Positions 1-14,054 of a stretch of DNA of 64,000 bases are shown piece by piece (positions within the stretch are counted from its first letter, which is position 1; each line of letters starts with the position of its first letter). Made by a program: the position numbers and the translations under genes. Source of the DNA: Lasiosphaeria ovina. Lineage: Eukaryota; Ascomycota; Sordariomycetes; Sordariales; Lasiosphaeriaceae. The stretch is taken from contig JAULSN010000001.1 of assembly GCA_033439765.1 (NCBI GenBank), positions 7,998,001-8,062,000 on the forward strand, read 5' to 3'. Under the pieces are notes generated by a model, which was not told the origin of the DNA, did no database searches, and saw only the letters and a list, made by a program, of their open reading frames with translations.

Positions 1-1120
1 TCCATTGAGTGCGTTAGCGGATCTTCGGGGTACCAAGGGCCTAAAGCCAGTCTCCTGGGGGCCGAATGCAACCCCGGCCGGTGCGCTTTGAGCTGATTGG
101 TGGGCGTGAAACTGCTGCGCTTTCTTGTGTTATTGAGCGGCAGGCAGCGCACGACGAAAGGCGCGTGTTCTGGAGTACCTAGGGAGTACCCAACGACCCG
201 GGAGTACGGAATACCTTAGACTCCATTACAGGTTGAATTCTTCCACCATCAACGGGAGGGTATCCGTAGTACGGACCACCTCCCTGGCTCTTCCCCTGTA
301 GCTCCACCCCAAAAGCTTTCGTGGAGAAGGTCTGGACTTGGCAGGGTTCTTCTAGCTTCCAGTGGCACTTGCTCAACTCAACGGAAAACAACTCTAGGGA
401 TAGTATCTCCCTATTCACCTGGGGTTCCCGCAAAAAGGATAACAAACAACGAACATGGTCTCCTGATATATAAGATACCTGGTTTTTATTTTTATTTTTT
501 TTAATTCAAACAGTCGGGCACGCTCTATGTGTTTTATATTTGGCTGAAACCAGAAAATCCCCTTTGACGGCCGGATCGTGACAAAGGCGATTTCATAGAT
601 GATGCCTAAGTAAATCGGTCGCTGCTACTTCGGTATTTGTGCCGAGTAGAACCAGACTGATACGGCCTGGTTTAGTTTGTCAAGCAATTAATCTGTCATC
701 CTCAATCGACTACGTACCGGCTTTGTCTGAGTCTTCAGGGGCGGGGCACTACATTCCTCCCTGCCATGCCAGTCCAGGGGACCGAACGGGCGTCATCACG
801 TGGAGGGTAGAACAAAGAGGGCGGCGCGCGGGGACGCTGTCAAAAGAAACACCCGGATATCTTGCTCGTCGTTATCCAACATCATCAATACATACACAAG
901 GGCAGGACCGTGTTTCATCCCCTCCCGGAAACCAAGAAACCCAACGCTGCAGTCATAGGGAATATAGGATATCCAACCAACGAAAAAAGAAGATCAAAAA
1001 AATACCGAGCTGCCAAACAGAAAGGAGAGCTACAAAGTGCAGTCAACAGCATACCGAGCTACCTCGCCCATCCCGGTCCGCAACACACAAGAAAAATGCA
1101 AAACGACCGCCGCCTCGTGT
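1..1120. other. Intergenic, no gene recognised
   Basis: No reading frame here resembles a protein family, and no tRNA or rRNA signature is visible. A T-rich stretch lies near 481-506. The right end is the 3' flank of the H1-tail-like gene, whose stop codon is at 1121-1123 on the minus strand. Confidence 0.6.
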
Positions 1121-1849
1121 TTACTTGGCGGCAGCAGCCTTCTCCTTCTTGGTTGCCGCCTTGGGCTTAGCCTCCTGTAAACGGGTGAGTCAGTACAGAG
1201 TCCTTCTCCGTCAAAACGAGGACTAAAAAGCGAGACAGGACGGGGGAAGAGGAGCGGAGGGACAATTGCTTTGGGCGAGGAGCAACAGGCGCGAAGGTGG
1301 GGTGTCCAGGAGGCATGATCCGCACGATTCGACACCGTGGACACACAAGAATGGCCCCCGTGGAGAGGGCATTCGCCATAACAAAAAAAAGATTTGGGTG
1401 AGAGGGAGGCGGTGGGTAACGGGGGGAAGGGGAGGGAGAAATTACCTTCTCGGTCTTCTCGACAGACTTCTCGGCCTTGTCAGCCTTCTTGTCGACCTTC
1501 TTCTCAGCCTTCTTCACGACAGCCTTGACCTGGCATCTGTGTCAACAAAGGGATCTGGGGTTCAGGGGGTTGAAGACGCGCCGGAGGCAGGCAAGTTCGC
1601 CTGCCGGCGGCAACATCAGGCCGGGAGCGCGCATACCTTCTTCGCCACGGCGCTCTCCTTCTTCGGGGCCTTCTTCTTAGTGACACCGGTGGGTTTGGCA
1701 GCCTTGGGCGCGGCGGGCTTGGGTGCTGCCACCTTCTTAGTGGCGGCGGGCTTGGCCTTGGTCCGCTTCACAGCCGGCGCGGTGTCAACAACGGGGAATA
1801 CGCGAGGCTTGGAGTGCCCAGTGGCCGAGCGTGTTCCTTCGCGAGCCAT
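1121..1849 (-). CDS. Small lysine/alanine-rich, histone-H1-tail-like protein (3 exons)
   Basis: Three exons join in phase 0: 1849-1637, 1529-1446 and 1174-1121 (complement), giving 116 residues. Introns start GTATGC and GTAATT and end CCAG and ACAG. After a short N-terminus (MAREGTRSATGHSK) nearly all of the chain is Lys, Ala and Pro: AAPKPAAPKAAKP near residues 41-53, KKAEKKVDKKADKAEK near 77-92 and EAKPKAATKKEK at the end. This is the composition of a linker-histone C-terminal tail, but I see no globular H1 winged-helix domain, so it is not a canonical H1. Binding of DNA, RNA or nucleosomes through charge is inference; a nuclear or nucleolar location is likely for such a basic chain. The start was chosen because it opens the only frame that splices cleanly, and the upstream sequence lacks another in-frame exon. 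The chain also resembles low-complexity fungal proteins of unknown role. Confidence 0.72.
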
Positions 1850-1983
1850 TTCTGATTATTTGAGAAGCGATTGCCTGTGCGCACGTATAAGCATGTGGCA
1901 ATACCCAAGCGCGCATCACTTTGGAAGCCGATGGACAAGATGCGACGCGGCGGGCGCTGCGAAGGCGCAATGCGATCGACGGT

Positions 1984-2000
1984 GCGCGCGCGCGCGCGCG
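1984..2000. repeat. Alternating CG dinucleotide run
   Basis: About eight alternating GC/CG steps about 135-150 bases upstream of the H1-tail-like start codon, probably in its promoter or 5' leader. Alternating CG runs of this length can adopt Z-DNA; whether it matters here is unknown. Confidence 0.8.
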
Positions 2001-5000
2001 AAACGAGCGGGCTGGCGGGCTGGGGCGGGCGGGCGCCAGCTTCGTCGCTAGCTTGGAGCTTGACTTACGGGATGGAGACAAGAGTGAAGTCGAAAAATTT
2101 GTTACAGGAACAAATGCAACAATGAGGTATGCGATGGTTTGAGCTTGAAAAGCGCGTTTTGGCAAAGTGGAATGGTCAAGGAGGGGGGAAGGTGATGTCG
2201 TGAGGCAAAACGTCGCAAGGAAAACAAAGCGGGCGGCAGAAAAACAACGAGGTTGGGGTGAGCAACAGCCTACCCTACCACACCACCACCACCGAGCACC
2301 TCCTCTTCCTCTCCTCATCCTCCACGCCTCCTCCACGCGCGCTCGTTTCCCTACAACGGACGGCCTGCCCCAGCAAGACCCTAATATCTAGGACTAGCCG
2401 CGGTGCCAGCGAGCTGCTGCCCTGGTTTTCAAAAGCAACTGCGTTTGCCGCTGATATCGCACGCATGGCTCGAGACGTCCTCCATTAAACGGCACGAAGG
2501 GCTCCAGAGGACTCCAGACCCGTGGTTCAAGCTCCCAGAAGTCCCATAGCCGCGCGACTGTAGGTCAGCTTGTCTCGGACGGAGGGGCCCTAACACGTGG
2601 CAGATGAAACAGACTGCGAGTCGCCTCTTTTGGCTTCACATCGGGAACCCAACTTGGGTTTGCTGGACAGAATGAGACAAGAAATTCCAGGGCGCAAAAT
2701 CAAGAAAAAGGATGCCTAACAGAAACCTGCCGCACAGAGAGAAAAGGGCCGTTGACCCCATATACTCTGCTGCGGCGCATTGCCGCTGGCCTGTCCCCCA
2801 TCTCCAATCCGTGTTGCGCAAGCTGACGGAGAGGGTAGGAAGGCGATTTGGAGTTGAAGCAGAATGGAAAATGCCATTTGCGCGAAGAGGCACCTGATGG
2901 TTCGCGAAGCATTTGAGGTTGTTTGTCCACTTACACCGAAGTTTGCGCGCCCGGCCCGACGGGCGGCTTGCGCAGCGTTGCCCCACCCCCATTCAGGGAA
3001 ACGGCCGGGCCACACCCGTTTTTCTGTGGCGGATGGCGACCCCACACGACAAAAAAAATAAAAATATCCCAGTGTGGGGTTCGAGATTGAGGCTATTCCG
3101 AGCTTCAACTTGACCTGGTCTGCTGCAAAAAGTCCGCAAGATCTCGCGCACTTTGAGGTCGCTCAACTCAGAGCATTTTCCTCAATTCCAAGTACGGTGT
3201 GTTTTCTGCTTCACTTTCTACTACTGAGATGCGGGCCGTCGTATTTTGCAGGTGTGGTCCGCGACGACGCGTTTTATTTCGGGGCCTCGGTGGCTAGTTG
3301 AGCGCGCCAAGTGAAGCGCGCGGGCTCATATTGAGCAGTCTGGCGCAATTCCGCGCGCCGTAGGTCGGTAAGGAAGAGATCGCAGATCATTTTTTTTTCT
3401 TACTTTGAGTCCCATATAATGTGTGGTTCCTGGTCTAGGAGTTATCGGTTAGCTCAGTGAGCCCAAGTAAGCGGATTATTTGTCTTTGGACTTTCTGTTA
3501 TCCCGGCCAGGACTATTATGTCTGCTCATATTGGCCTGAGATGTTTCTGCCACCTCTGGGCTCTGGCCTGGCACTGAGAACAGAGAGATGTGATGAGATC
3601 GATCACTGAAATACAGCTTTTGTGGCCGCCTTGCAACACTGTGGTGTCAAGAGTATTCAGACAGCAAGAAGAGAGCTAAGTTAGTCATTCCTTAATGTTT
3701 CTGGTCCTTTTACTATCTTGTAACGTGTGGGTTAGGTCCAACCTTCTGACTTTCCCTGATATGTGGCCGAGTTTGGGGGCCGAGATGTTGAATCCTGCCA
3801 AACTGCATGTTGTCGCCATCTACCTAATTAGTGAAGAGGGAAAGAACTCAGTGTGTATGCGGCATCCCTCTTCTTGGTTAGTTGATCAAGACCTATACCC
3901 TCGATTGGTCACAGTCTATTCCTTGACAATACACAACCCGTCTGTGTTATTCGAGAGAATATCTGAGACGAAACCCAATATCTACTCGGTTAGTTCCTTG
4001 GGAGCACACTCGGTCGGACTAACCACGGCAATGAAACTGCTTGTCAGAGTACACTGCCCCCGCTGGCGTCAATATTTGGGGCCAGCTTCGGGCTTTCGTG
4101 GCCCAGAGGCAATGCATTAGTTTGACAAGAGTACGTGTTGCAGAGCAGATGCTACAGCATTATGAAGCACACACAGTTGAGCTCCCTCTATCGTCTGTTC
4201 TCCGTGGTATGGGGGTGGGTGAGTAATATGTCATAATAGTACCACCAATTCCCAAAGTTCTCAACGAATGAAGCTGACAAAAGAAAGGACCTTTTGGTTA
4301 GAAGAAGTACCAGCCACGATCAATGGAACGCGCGGTGCACCGCAGCAACGTTACACAAATGCTCGATACACAAGGGCCATGCTCAAGCACCTATAGTCGA
4401 GCTAATAACATGTTTGCCATGCCTGGTTCTCGGACCTGGCCCGCCTCTCCAGCCTGCCGTTCATTTCCACATGTTGTCAACTGCTCATTACTTGCTAGTC
4501 TCGGTGAGCCTGGTTAAGATCTCCTTGCCCGACCAATCGATCGTTGCATCCGGGCCGGAGTTAGGCTTTTGCGGAGGGAGTCGTCGTCATCGTGCTGTAC
4601 TGTGTTGATCTTGTGATTCATATCAGGCCCCGTATGTTATTGACCTGCGTCTTGCCGTTTGTGCCACCAGTTTTTGCCTCAGCTTTCTCGGAGACACTAT
4701 TCACTTCCTAGGTTACGTCTGCCCAGAAATGAGGGAAACGTGGGTAGCAAACTAACCTAGGTATTTTCCAAGCAAGAGCATCCCTTGAAGGACTCGGTAC
4801 AGGTGTTGAGGTCACAAGTACTCTTGCACAATTCAACATTGGAAAACATTGGAAACCATTGCATGTGGTTGAATAGGTATTGACCAAGAGTGGTTTGGCT
4901 CATGTAGATAGATGCAACCGTATATATGATCCATCTTGGTTAGCCTTCCTGTCACGGATCAAAAGGGGGGGCCTACGTAAGTCTCTTGACATATTGGTTC

Positions 5001-5538
5001 AATGCCATACCGAAATGTCGGTTCTAATACGATAACAAATACAAATCTCCGTAATGTGTATTGACGTTACCACTGTTACACACACCTTAGGTATCTGGCC
5101 GGATGCAGCTTAGTGAAGGAGCCGCATTAAATTCCAGGGGGCACTGCAGTGAAGCTCCTTTAGCGGACCACGCAGCTGGACGTGGAGCCAAGGAAAAAAA
5201 CAGCATCCTAGATTGGACAAGGCTGAACACCTCCATGGCCTCCTCCGGTTCATCTACAATGCCCTCCGCCTCAGGGAGAGTAACAACCAGCCTTCTCTCT
5301 CAAGACTTCGAGCTATACGACTGAATTTCTTCCACAGCCAGCCCAAAATCCGCAAACGACGCCATTCCGACGACGGTAAACCTTAGCTGCGACTAGTCAG
5401 TCGCAAGACAAAGCGAATACCGACAGTTCCGGCACCTCAACTAGCTGCCGCCAGCGATCAGACTTGCGACAGTCCCCTCGTCGCCCGTCCCTTTTTTGGG
5501 TCGCGCCCGTCTCTTTCACAAAGCAGACGTCAAGTTTT

Positions 5539-5565
5539 GGAGGAGGAGGAGGAGGAGGAGGAGGA
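5539..5565. repeat. (GGA)9 microsatellite
   Basis: Nine perfect GGA units, a pure purine tract, about 210 bases before the GT15 start codon, likely within the promoter or 5' untranslated region. Confidence 0.9.
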
Positions 5566-5775
5566 GGGGAACGGAAACGAAGTTCACGATCCCGCGAGCT
5601 TGACAAGAAAGAGAAGACGGAAACAAAAAGAAAAAAAAGGAAACCGTCCTTGCAGAACATAGGGTGGGGGAAGGGTTTCCACAACATTTCTTGCGCCAGG
5701 CGCCCGTCGCCGCCCAGGGTGAAGCCCGGGACCTTTGGTGGCTCACTGGAGCCGCCGTGATTGCGCCAAACTACA

Positions 5776-7199
5776 ATGTTTCGGCGCTTGGTCCGCGGGC
5801 CTCCGCGACGCAAAGCATGGCCGCGGTCCACGGTCCGAGGATGGGTGTCGCACTTCTGCCGGATCCCGCTTCTGCTGGTGGCCGTGGCGGCCTTATTTGA
5901 GGCGTACCTCCACAGGAGCCACCTGGCGGTGCAGCAGCCCGAGCACGAGCTGGACGAGCCCTTTGCCACGTCGTGCCAGGAGCCCGCCGTGGACCAGCCG
6001 CGCGAGAAGGCGGCGCTGGTGATGCTGGCGCGCAACAAGGACCTGGCCGCGGCACTCAAGACGGTGCAGAGCATCGAGCGCCACTTCAACCAGTGGTACC
6101 ACTACCCAATCGTCTTCCTGAATGACGAGCCATGGAGCGCCGATTTTATCGCCACCATGAACGCCACGGCCAGCGGCGGCGCCCGCTTCGAGGTCATACC
6201 AAAGGCCGAGTGGACCTATCCCGCGTGGATGGACACGTCTAGCGCCCAGTCCAGCATCGCCGAGCAGGGCCGCCAGGGCATTCTGTATGCCGGCCTCGAG
6301 ACCTACCACCACATGTGCCGCTTCTACTCGGGCAACTTCTACAACCTCGAGGCCCTGCGCGACTACAAGTGGTACTGGCGGATCGAGCCCGACGTCGACT
6401 TCTACTGCTCCATCACGTACGACCCCTTCGTCGAGCTGGCCCGCAACAACAAGGTCTACGGCTTCACCATCGCCCTCAACGAGGAGCCGAGCACCTGTCC
6501 GGGCCTCTTCCGCGAGGTGGCCGACTGGAAGGAGCAGCACGGCCTGCCCACCACGTCGCTCTGGCGCGCCATGCTGGCGCCCTCGTGGGTGCCCTGGCCC
6601 TTCCGCTCGTTCATGGGCCGGTTCAGCCACCGCAACCGCGACGGCGACGCGTGGAACATGTGCCATTACTGGAGCAATTTCGAGATTGCCAACTTGGACT
6701 TCTTCCGGAGCAAAGACTACCAAGACCTATACAAGCACCTAGAGAGATCGGGTGGCTTTTACTACGAGCGGGTATGTGTTTGCAGTCTTTTCCGGCTCCG
6801 ACCTTGTTCCTGTCGTCTTTTTCTCTTTGCAGATATATTTTTCTGACGTTCCAAACACAGTGGGGCGACGCTCCTGTCCACGCCCTCGCTCTCGCCATGC
6901 TCGTCCCCTCTGAGCGCGTTCATCACTTCGAGGACCTCGGCTACCGCCACGACTGGTACTACCAGTGCCCGGCCAACGCGCCAGGCGGCCAGCTTCCCGC
7001 ATCGGAGGTGCTCAATGCCGGCGGCAACGGCGACCCGTCCAACTGGTCACCGGCCCGCCCCGGCGGCATCGGCTGCCGCTGCGAGTGCGACGGCTCCAAG
7101 ACCCGCAACTACGCCACCTACTGCCTGCACCGCCTGCGCCAGCCAAACACCACCCAGCGCCTCGGCCTTTTCGGCTGGCTCTACTCGTGGTTTTGGTGA
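5776..7199 (+). CDS. Golgi alpha-1,2-mannosyltransferase, KRE2/KTR family (GT15)
   Basis: Two exons, 5776-6771 and 6861-7199, joined in phase 0 across an 89-nt intron (GTATGT...CACAG), give 444 residues, a normal length for GT15. The N-terminus is basic with one hydrophobic segment near residues 30-41 (PLLLVAVAALF), so this is a type II membrane protein with its catalytic part in the Golgi lumen. The family transfers mannose from GDP-mannose to N- and O-linked glycans. Visible motifs are WRIEPDVDFYC near 202-212 (sugar-nucleotide and metal region), WSNFEI with Glu303 at the position of the proposed nucleophile of yeast Kre2, DFFRSK, and GGFYYERWGDAPVH, which spans the intron and confirms the splice. 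The frame is open upstream to a TTG at 5761, but 5776 is the first ATG. Its 3' end faces the GT32 gene. Which KTR paralogue it is cannot be told. Confidence 0.95.
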
Positions 7200-8195
7200 G
7201 GTGTGTGTAAGAGAGATGTGATGTCCGGAAGACGTTTTAATGTTGTTGTTGCTGCCTGTTGCAAAAAAAGGAGAAGCATGTGTTAGTCGTTTGTTGTCGT
7301 AACAGCATTTAGCGGTAGCATGCAAGTAGCTTTCTCGGATACCCCCTCAAGTTATGATAATCGGTTTTCACTTCTTGTTTATATAGTTTTGTGGATATGT
7401 ATTTTTAAATATCTGGGTACCTACAGGTACCTATCTACTGGATACAAATATAGGGCGTGGCAGACAGGAACTTATTTGTTTTATTTCGGTGTTTTTGTTG
7501 CATTGTTCTCCTGATTGCTGTCGTTTTACTCAGTCAAGTAGCAGTGTGGTATTCCGATCACTCCATGTAGAAATCTGCATCCAACCTACTCGTGATTGTT
7601 TCTCTTCCGTGTATCGTATAGACGTCATAAACCAGCCCATACACACAAACATCCATCCATATAGCATATATAAAACGAATAACCTACAATTCAACACGGC
7701 GTGTGCTCGTATGTGTTTGTTTGTTCCACCAAGTACCCAAGATTGATTAATGCAGGTCCGTTTTCCAATATGCATCCACAAGCCTCTTCCCAACCCGACC
7801 AAAGAACCGAACATGAGGCTAATGCAGATTCATACAGCATACAAGGTCTAGGTATAATGGGGATGTGATCCAAGCATGATACTGGAGGTTGGAGCGCGCT
7901 CTGTATGGTTTCAAAAAAAAAAAAGAGAAAAAAATGCAACAAAACGTATGTAACATGGGCACTTATTCCTTTTGCCTTTGTGCCGATTTATCCCTTTGAC
8001 AAACCGCCCTAACGCCTGTTTAACCTTGTTACCCGTGGTCCTGTCCGGGCTGCTGAGAGCCTGGTGGCGTACATATCTTACATCTGCGACGTGGCGGAAG
8101 CTGCAACTTAATCCAAGCTGCACCTAGAGCAACGGAGCCAAATCTATCGTCTGTCGGCAGCGATGTTAAGAGAGCCTCAAAAGAAAACATCTGTC
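7200..8195. other. Intergenic region between convergent genes
   Basis: 3' flanks of the GT15 gene (plus) and the GT32 gene (minus). It is AT-rich near 7370-7420, with an A-rich run at about 7912-7937. I see no coding sequence; polyadenylation of both genes presumably falls here. Confidence 0.6.
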
Positions 8196-9278
8196 CTAGA
8201 GATCCTTCTCTATGAACCGCCTCATTAACAGGTTGAAGCGCGTGTCTTTTGTCCTCACCACGGCCGGGGTCAGCTTTTTGAGGTAGCGATCCCAGGCCAT
8301 CTGACCCCAAGCGTGGTACGCGCGCTGGTTCTCGAAGAGACCTCCGCCGTGGCGGTCAATCTCGCCCTGCCAGAATATGGCCTGCTGGCGGGATAGGGGC
8401 TCGTGCATCCAGTCGATGTGGCGCCAGGTCCACGTGGGCCAGAAGAAGGCGTCGGGGGGGAGGGTGCACACCTCTTCGGGGTGGTCTCTGGCCATGTCCT
8501 TGGGGAGCAGCACGCTGTGGTAGTTCCACTCGCGGCTGAAGTCGACGTTTTCGTACGAGGCCAGCCAGCGTGCTACGAAGCTGCTGTTGGCACGGGCGGC
8601 GATAACGGCATTGCAGAGACCCCAGCGATTGCCACCCTCTGCACCGAGCACCACGTCATGCGGATGCGGCGACTGGAGAAGCTTGTCGAAAGAGCGCAAG
8701 GCGAAGGCATCAATATCCAAGTAGATACCACCCTGCTCGAGGAGAAAGTTTAGGCGCATCGTGTCGGACAGATGGGCGTACTGCACCTTGGTGGAAGAGG
8801 GGTGGTGGTGGACGAGCTTGATGTGCGGAGACAGGCGGCGGATCCAGGGGTTCGTCAGGGGGTCGGCGTCGTCATCGGGCGATGGCGGGTCGGCGAGGTA
8901 GCTGTAGTGGAGGTAAACGGCATCGGGCCGGAGCGACACGATTGCGCTTCGTACGGCAAGGTAGCTTAGGAAGTCGAAGCGGCCGGCGCCGGGGTTGTTC
9001 AGCGGGTTCTTGAGTCCGTAAATGAAGTGCACGACGTTGGGTATAGGGTCGGTCGAAGACACGGCGGCGGCGCTGTGGTCGGCAGCGGGAGACTGGCCGC
9101 GGAGACACGCGAGCTCCGGCTCGGTCGGCTGGAAAGCCTGCTCAATCCATTTCTGGCCCGAAAGCGGGTTCGTCTGCCGCACGTAGTCGCCAAAGCGGTA
9201 TAGGTAAGGAGATAGAACGTATGTCAAAGCCACAGCCGACACGATAACGAGCAGTCGAGAGGCATTGCGTGGCACCAT
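8196..9278 (-). CDS. Glycosyltransferase family 32 protein (OCH1/SUR1-type DXD sugar transferase)
   Basis: One uninterrupted frame of 360 residues. An N-terminal hydrophobic segment at about residues 8-24 suits a signal anchor, making it a type II Golgi or ER enzyme. The GT32 core is clear: PNVVHFIYG near 80-88, SDTMRLNFLLEQGGIYLDID near 171-190 with the metal-binding DXD as Asp188-Ile-Asp190, a glycine-rich turn near 212-220 (GAEGGNRWG) and a later acceptor-side region rich in Trp (WPTWTWRHIDW). The family includes alpha-1,6-mannosyltransferase Och1 and the inositol-phosphoceramide mannosyltransferases; this sequence could be either or a third type, and the acceptor cannot be decided here. 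It is divergent from the GH2 gene, with 595 bases between the start codons, and faces the GT15 gene at its 3' end. Confidence 0.93.
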   Translation of the reverse strand: MVPRNASRLLVIVSAVALTYVLSPYLYRFGDYVRQTNPLSGQKWIEQAFQPTEPELACLRGQSPAADHSAAAVSSTDPIPNVVHFIYGLKNPLNNPGAGRFDFLSYLAVRSAIVSLRPDAVYLHYSYLADPPSPDDDADPLTNPWIRRLSPHIKLVHHHPSSTKVQYAHLSDTMRLNFLLEQGGIYLDIDAFALRSFDKLLQSPHPHDVVLGAEGGNRWGLCNAVIAARANSSFVARWLASYENVDFSREWNYHSVLLPKDMARDHPEEVCTLPPDAFFWPTWTWRHIDWMHEPLSRQQAIFWQGEIDRHGGGLFENQRAYHAWGQMAWDRYLKKLTPAVVRTKDTRFNLLMRRFIEKDL

Positions 9279-9873
9279 GGTCTATCTACCCTAGTTGAGG
9301 CCCGCCCCAAGACTGTTGGGATGTGCTGCTTTGCCCTCTGCTGTATGCTGGCCAGATAATACAATGTTACTTCGGTTTTGACATATAGGTGCTCTGGAAG
9401 ACTGGATAGATGGGGCAATAGCAAAAGGTCGTGGCTAGGACATGTCGTACGCTGGAAGAGGGTCTGTCGTCACAGTCGCAATCGCAAGTTGAGGTTCGGT
9501 GTAGCGCGCAAACAGGAGAAATGAGAGAGTGTGGGGCCGGCCTCCCTCAGACGCAGCGGAAAAGGTGGGGTGGGGTGGCAGGTGACCAACAACATCCGTC
9601 GTCAGCCGCCGCCGCCGCCGCCGCCGCCGCCGCAGACGTCGCAACAGACGCCTCGGTTTCGAGAAAACAGAAGATATTCTGGTAATTCCATTGCTCGCTA
9701 GTCTCCCACCTCTTGCTGCTGCTTGTCGTGACAACGATAAGTTCCAATTGGTTTTCCGACCCCGCCCTGCTTCTTCGTCAATTGGGTTGATTCCCGTCAT
9801 CTGCAGCCAATTGCCAGCTCCATATTTCCATCGTGAAAGTCACTGGGTATTTGGTCCATCGAGGTTGTATCTC
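9279..9873. promoter_or_regulatory. Shared divergent promoter, GT32 gene and beta-galactosidase gene
   Basis: 595 bases separate the two start codons. CCAAT-type boxes cluster on the beta-galactosidase side: a palindromic CCAATTGG at 9743-9750, ATTGG at 9781-9785 and CCAAT at 9807-9811. CCAAT boxes bind the HAP complex in fungi. A (GCC)9 repeat lies at 9605-9631. The divergent layout suggests possible co-regulation, but the sequence alone does not prove it. Confidence 0.5.
9605..9631. repeat. (GCC)9 microsatellite
   Basis: Nine perfect GCC units, 243 bases before the beta-galactosidase start codon, followed by a few imperfect units. Confidence 0.9.
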
Positions 9874-13196
<3,323 letters not shown>

Positions 13197-14054
13197 GGAG
13201 GTGTGGAAGAACGTCACGGCAGGGAGGCCAGGTATGCCATCTGTTTACGTGTCGCGTGTTAAGGACTGGATCCATCTGCTATTGTGAGTATGTATTTCGA
13301 AGGCAACGAATTGTATTTTCCTTGGCTCAAAGAAACTTGGGGAATATATATGATACCCCTTCAAAAAACAGCTTGATGGTATAAACTCTCCTTTATATAT
13401 CCATCCACGCCCTAAATCCCAGCGCCCGTCAAGAATTTACTTAAAGGAGGCCACATATGCTATGATCGTAAACAGAAAACCCGAGTACCTAGGTAGTGAT
13501 ACATCCCCGGTCCGTTCTGAAAACCCAAATATGAATCCCAAACACCATTCCAAACCAAAGATGCAACACCGTCAGTATATGATAGGTATATATATTTCCC
13601 CCTTCCAAGTGGAAAGAAAAAGGGGGGGGATTTCGACGCCGTTCCCAAACTCCTTGACATGGCCGTACCTAGTTGACGCTTGAACGCAACCCAACCACCA
13701 ACCAACCAATAACCAATAAACAATAATGTTTCTTTTAAAAAAAGAAAAGAAGACAAAAACATGCTAGATGCTGAAAAAAATGAAGCAGGAGAAACGAACG
13801 CCAAACAAACCCCGTAAAGCGAGTAAAGCACAGCCATGCAATTCGCATGAACGTGTGCGCAATGTAATGCAGTGCAATGCAATGTGCATGTGTATCCTTT
13901 TTATTCCACTTTGAACCAATAAACAAGGGGAAAATACACATTACGTGAAGAGGGTATATTTAAGGGCCGATGAATGATAAGGAGAGCGGCGAGAGTAATG
14001 ATGGCGACGGGGGTGGTAGTAATTATGGTGGTGCCGGACAAGAATGCGGCGTTT
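13197..14054. other. Intergenic region between convergent genes
   Basis: 3' flanks of the beta-galactosidase gene (plus) and the unrecognised 665-residue gene (minus). It is AT-rich, with A runs near 13620 and 13735-13760 and several AATAAA-like strings near 13707-13725 and 13917. No coding sequence is recognised. Confidence 0.6.

Larger units (their letters stand above)
1850..5775. other. 3.9-kb intergenic region between divergent genes
   Basis: This is the shared upstream DNA of the H1-tail-like gene (minus) and the GT15 gene (plus). Open frames are short and look random on both strands. It holds a (GC)8 alternating run at 1984-2000, a CAC-rich stretch near 2280-2295, and a (GGA)9 repeat at 5539-5565 about 210 bases before the GT15 start. 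I see no RNA gene. A TAGCTCAGTGAG string near 3451 recalls a tRNA A box but has no matching B box. Confidence 0.55.

Noticed and set aside
3440..3520. tRNA candidate (A-box-like TAGCTCAGTGAG)
   Set aside because: No B box (GGTTCGANNCC) at the right distance and no acceptor stem.
9691..9873. Upstream extension of the beta-galactosidase as coding
   Set aside because: The frame is open but has no ATG before 9874, and the segment carries the CCAAT boxes expected of a promoter.
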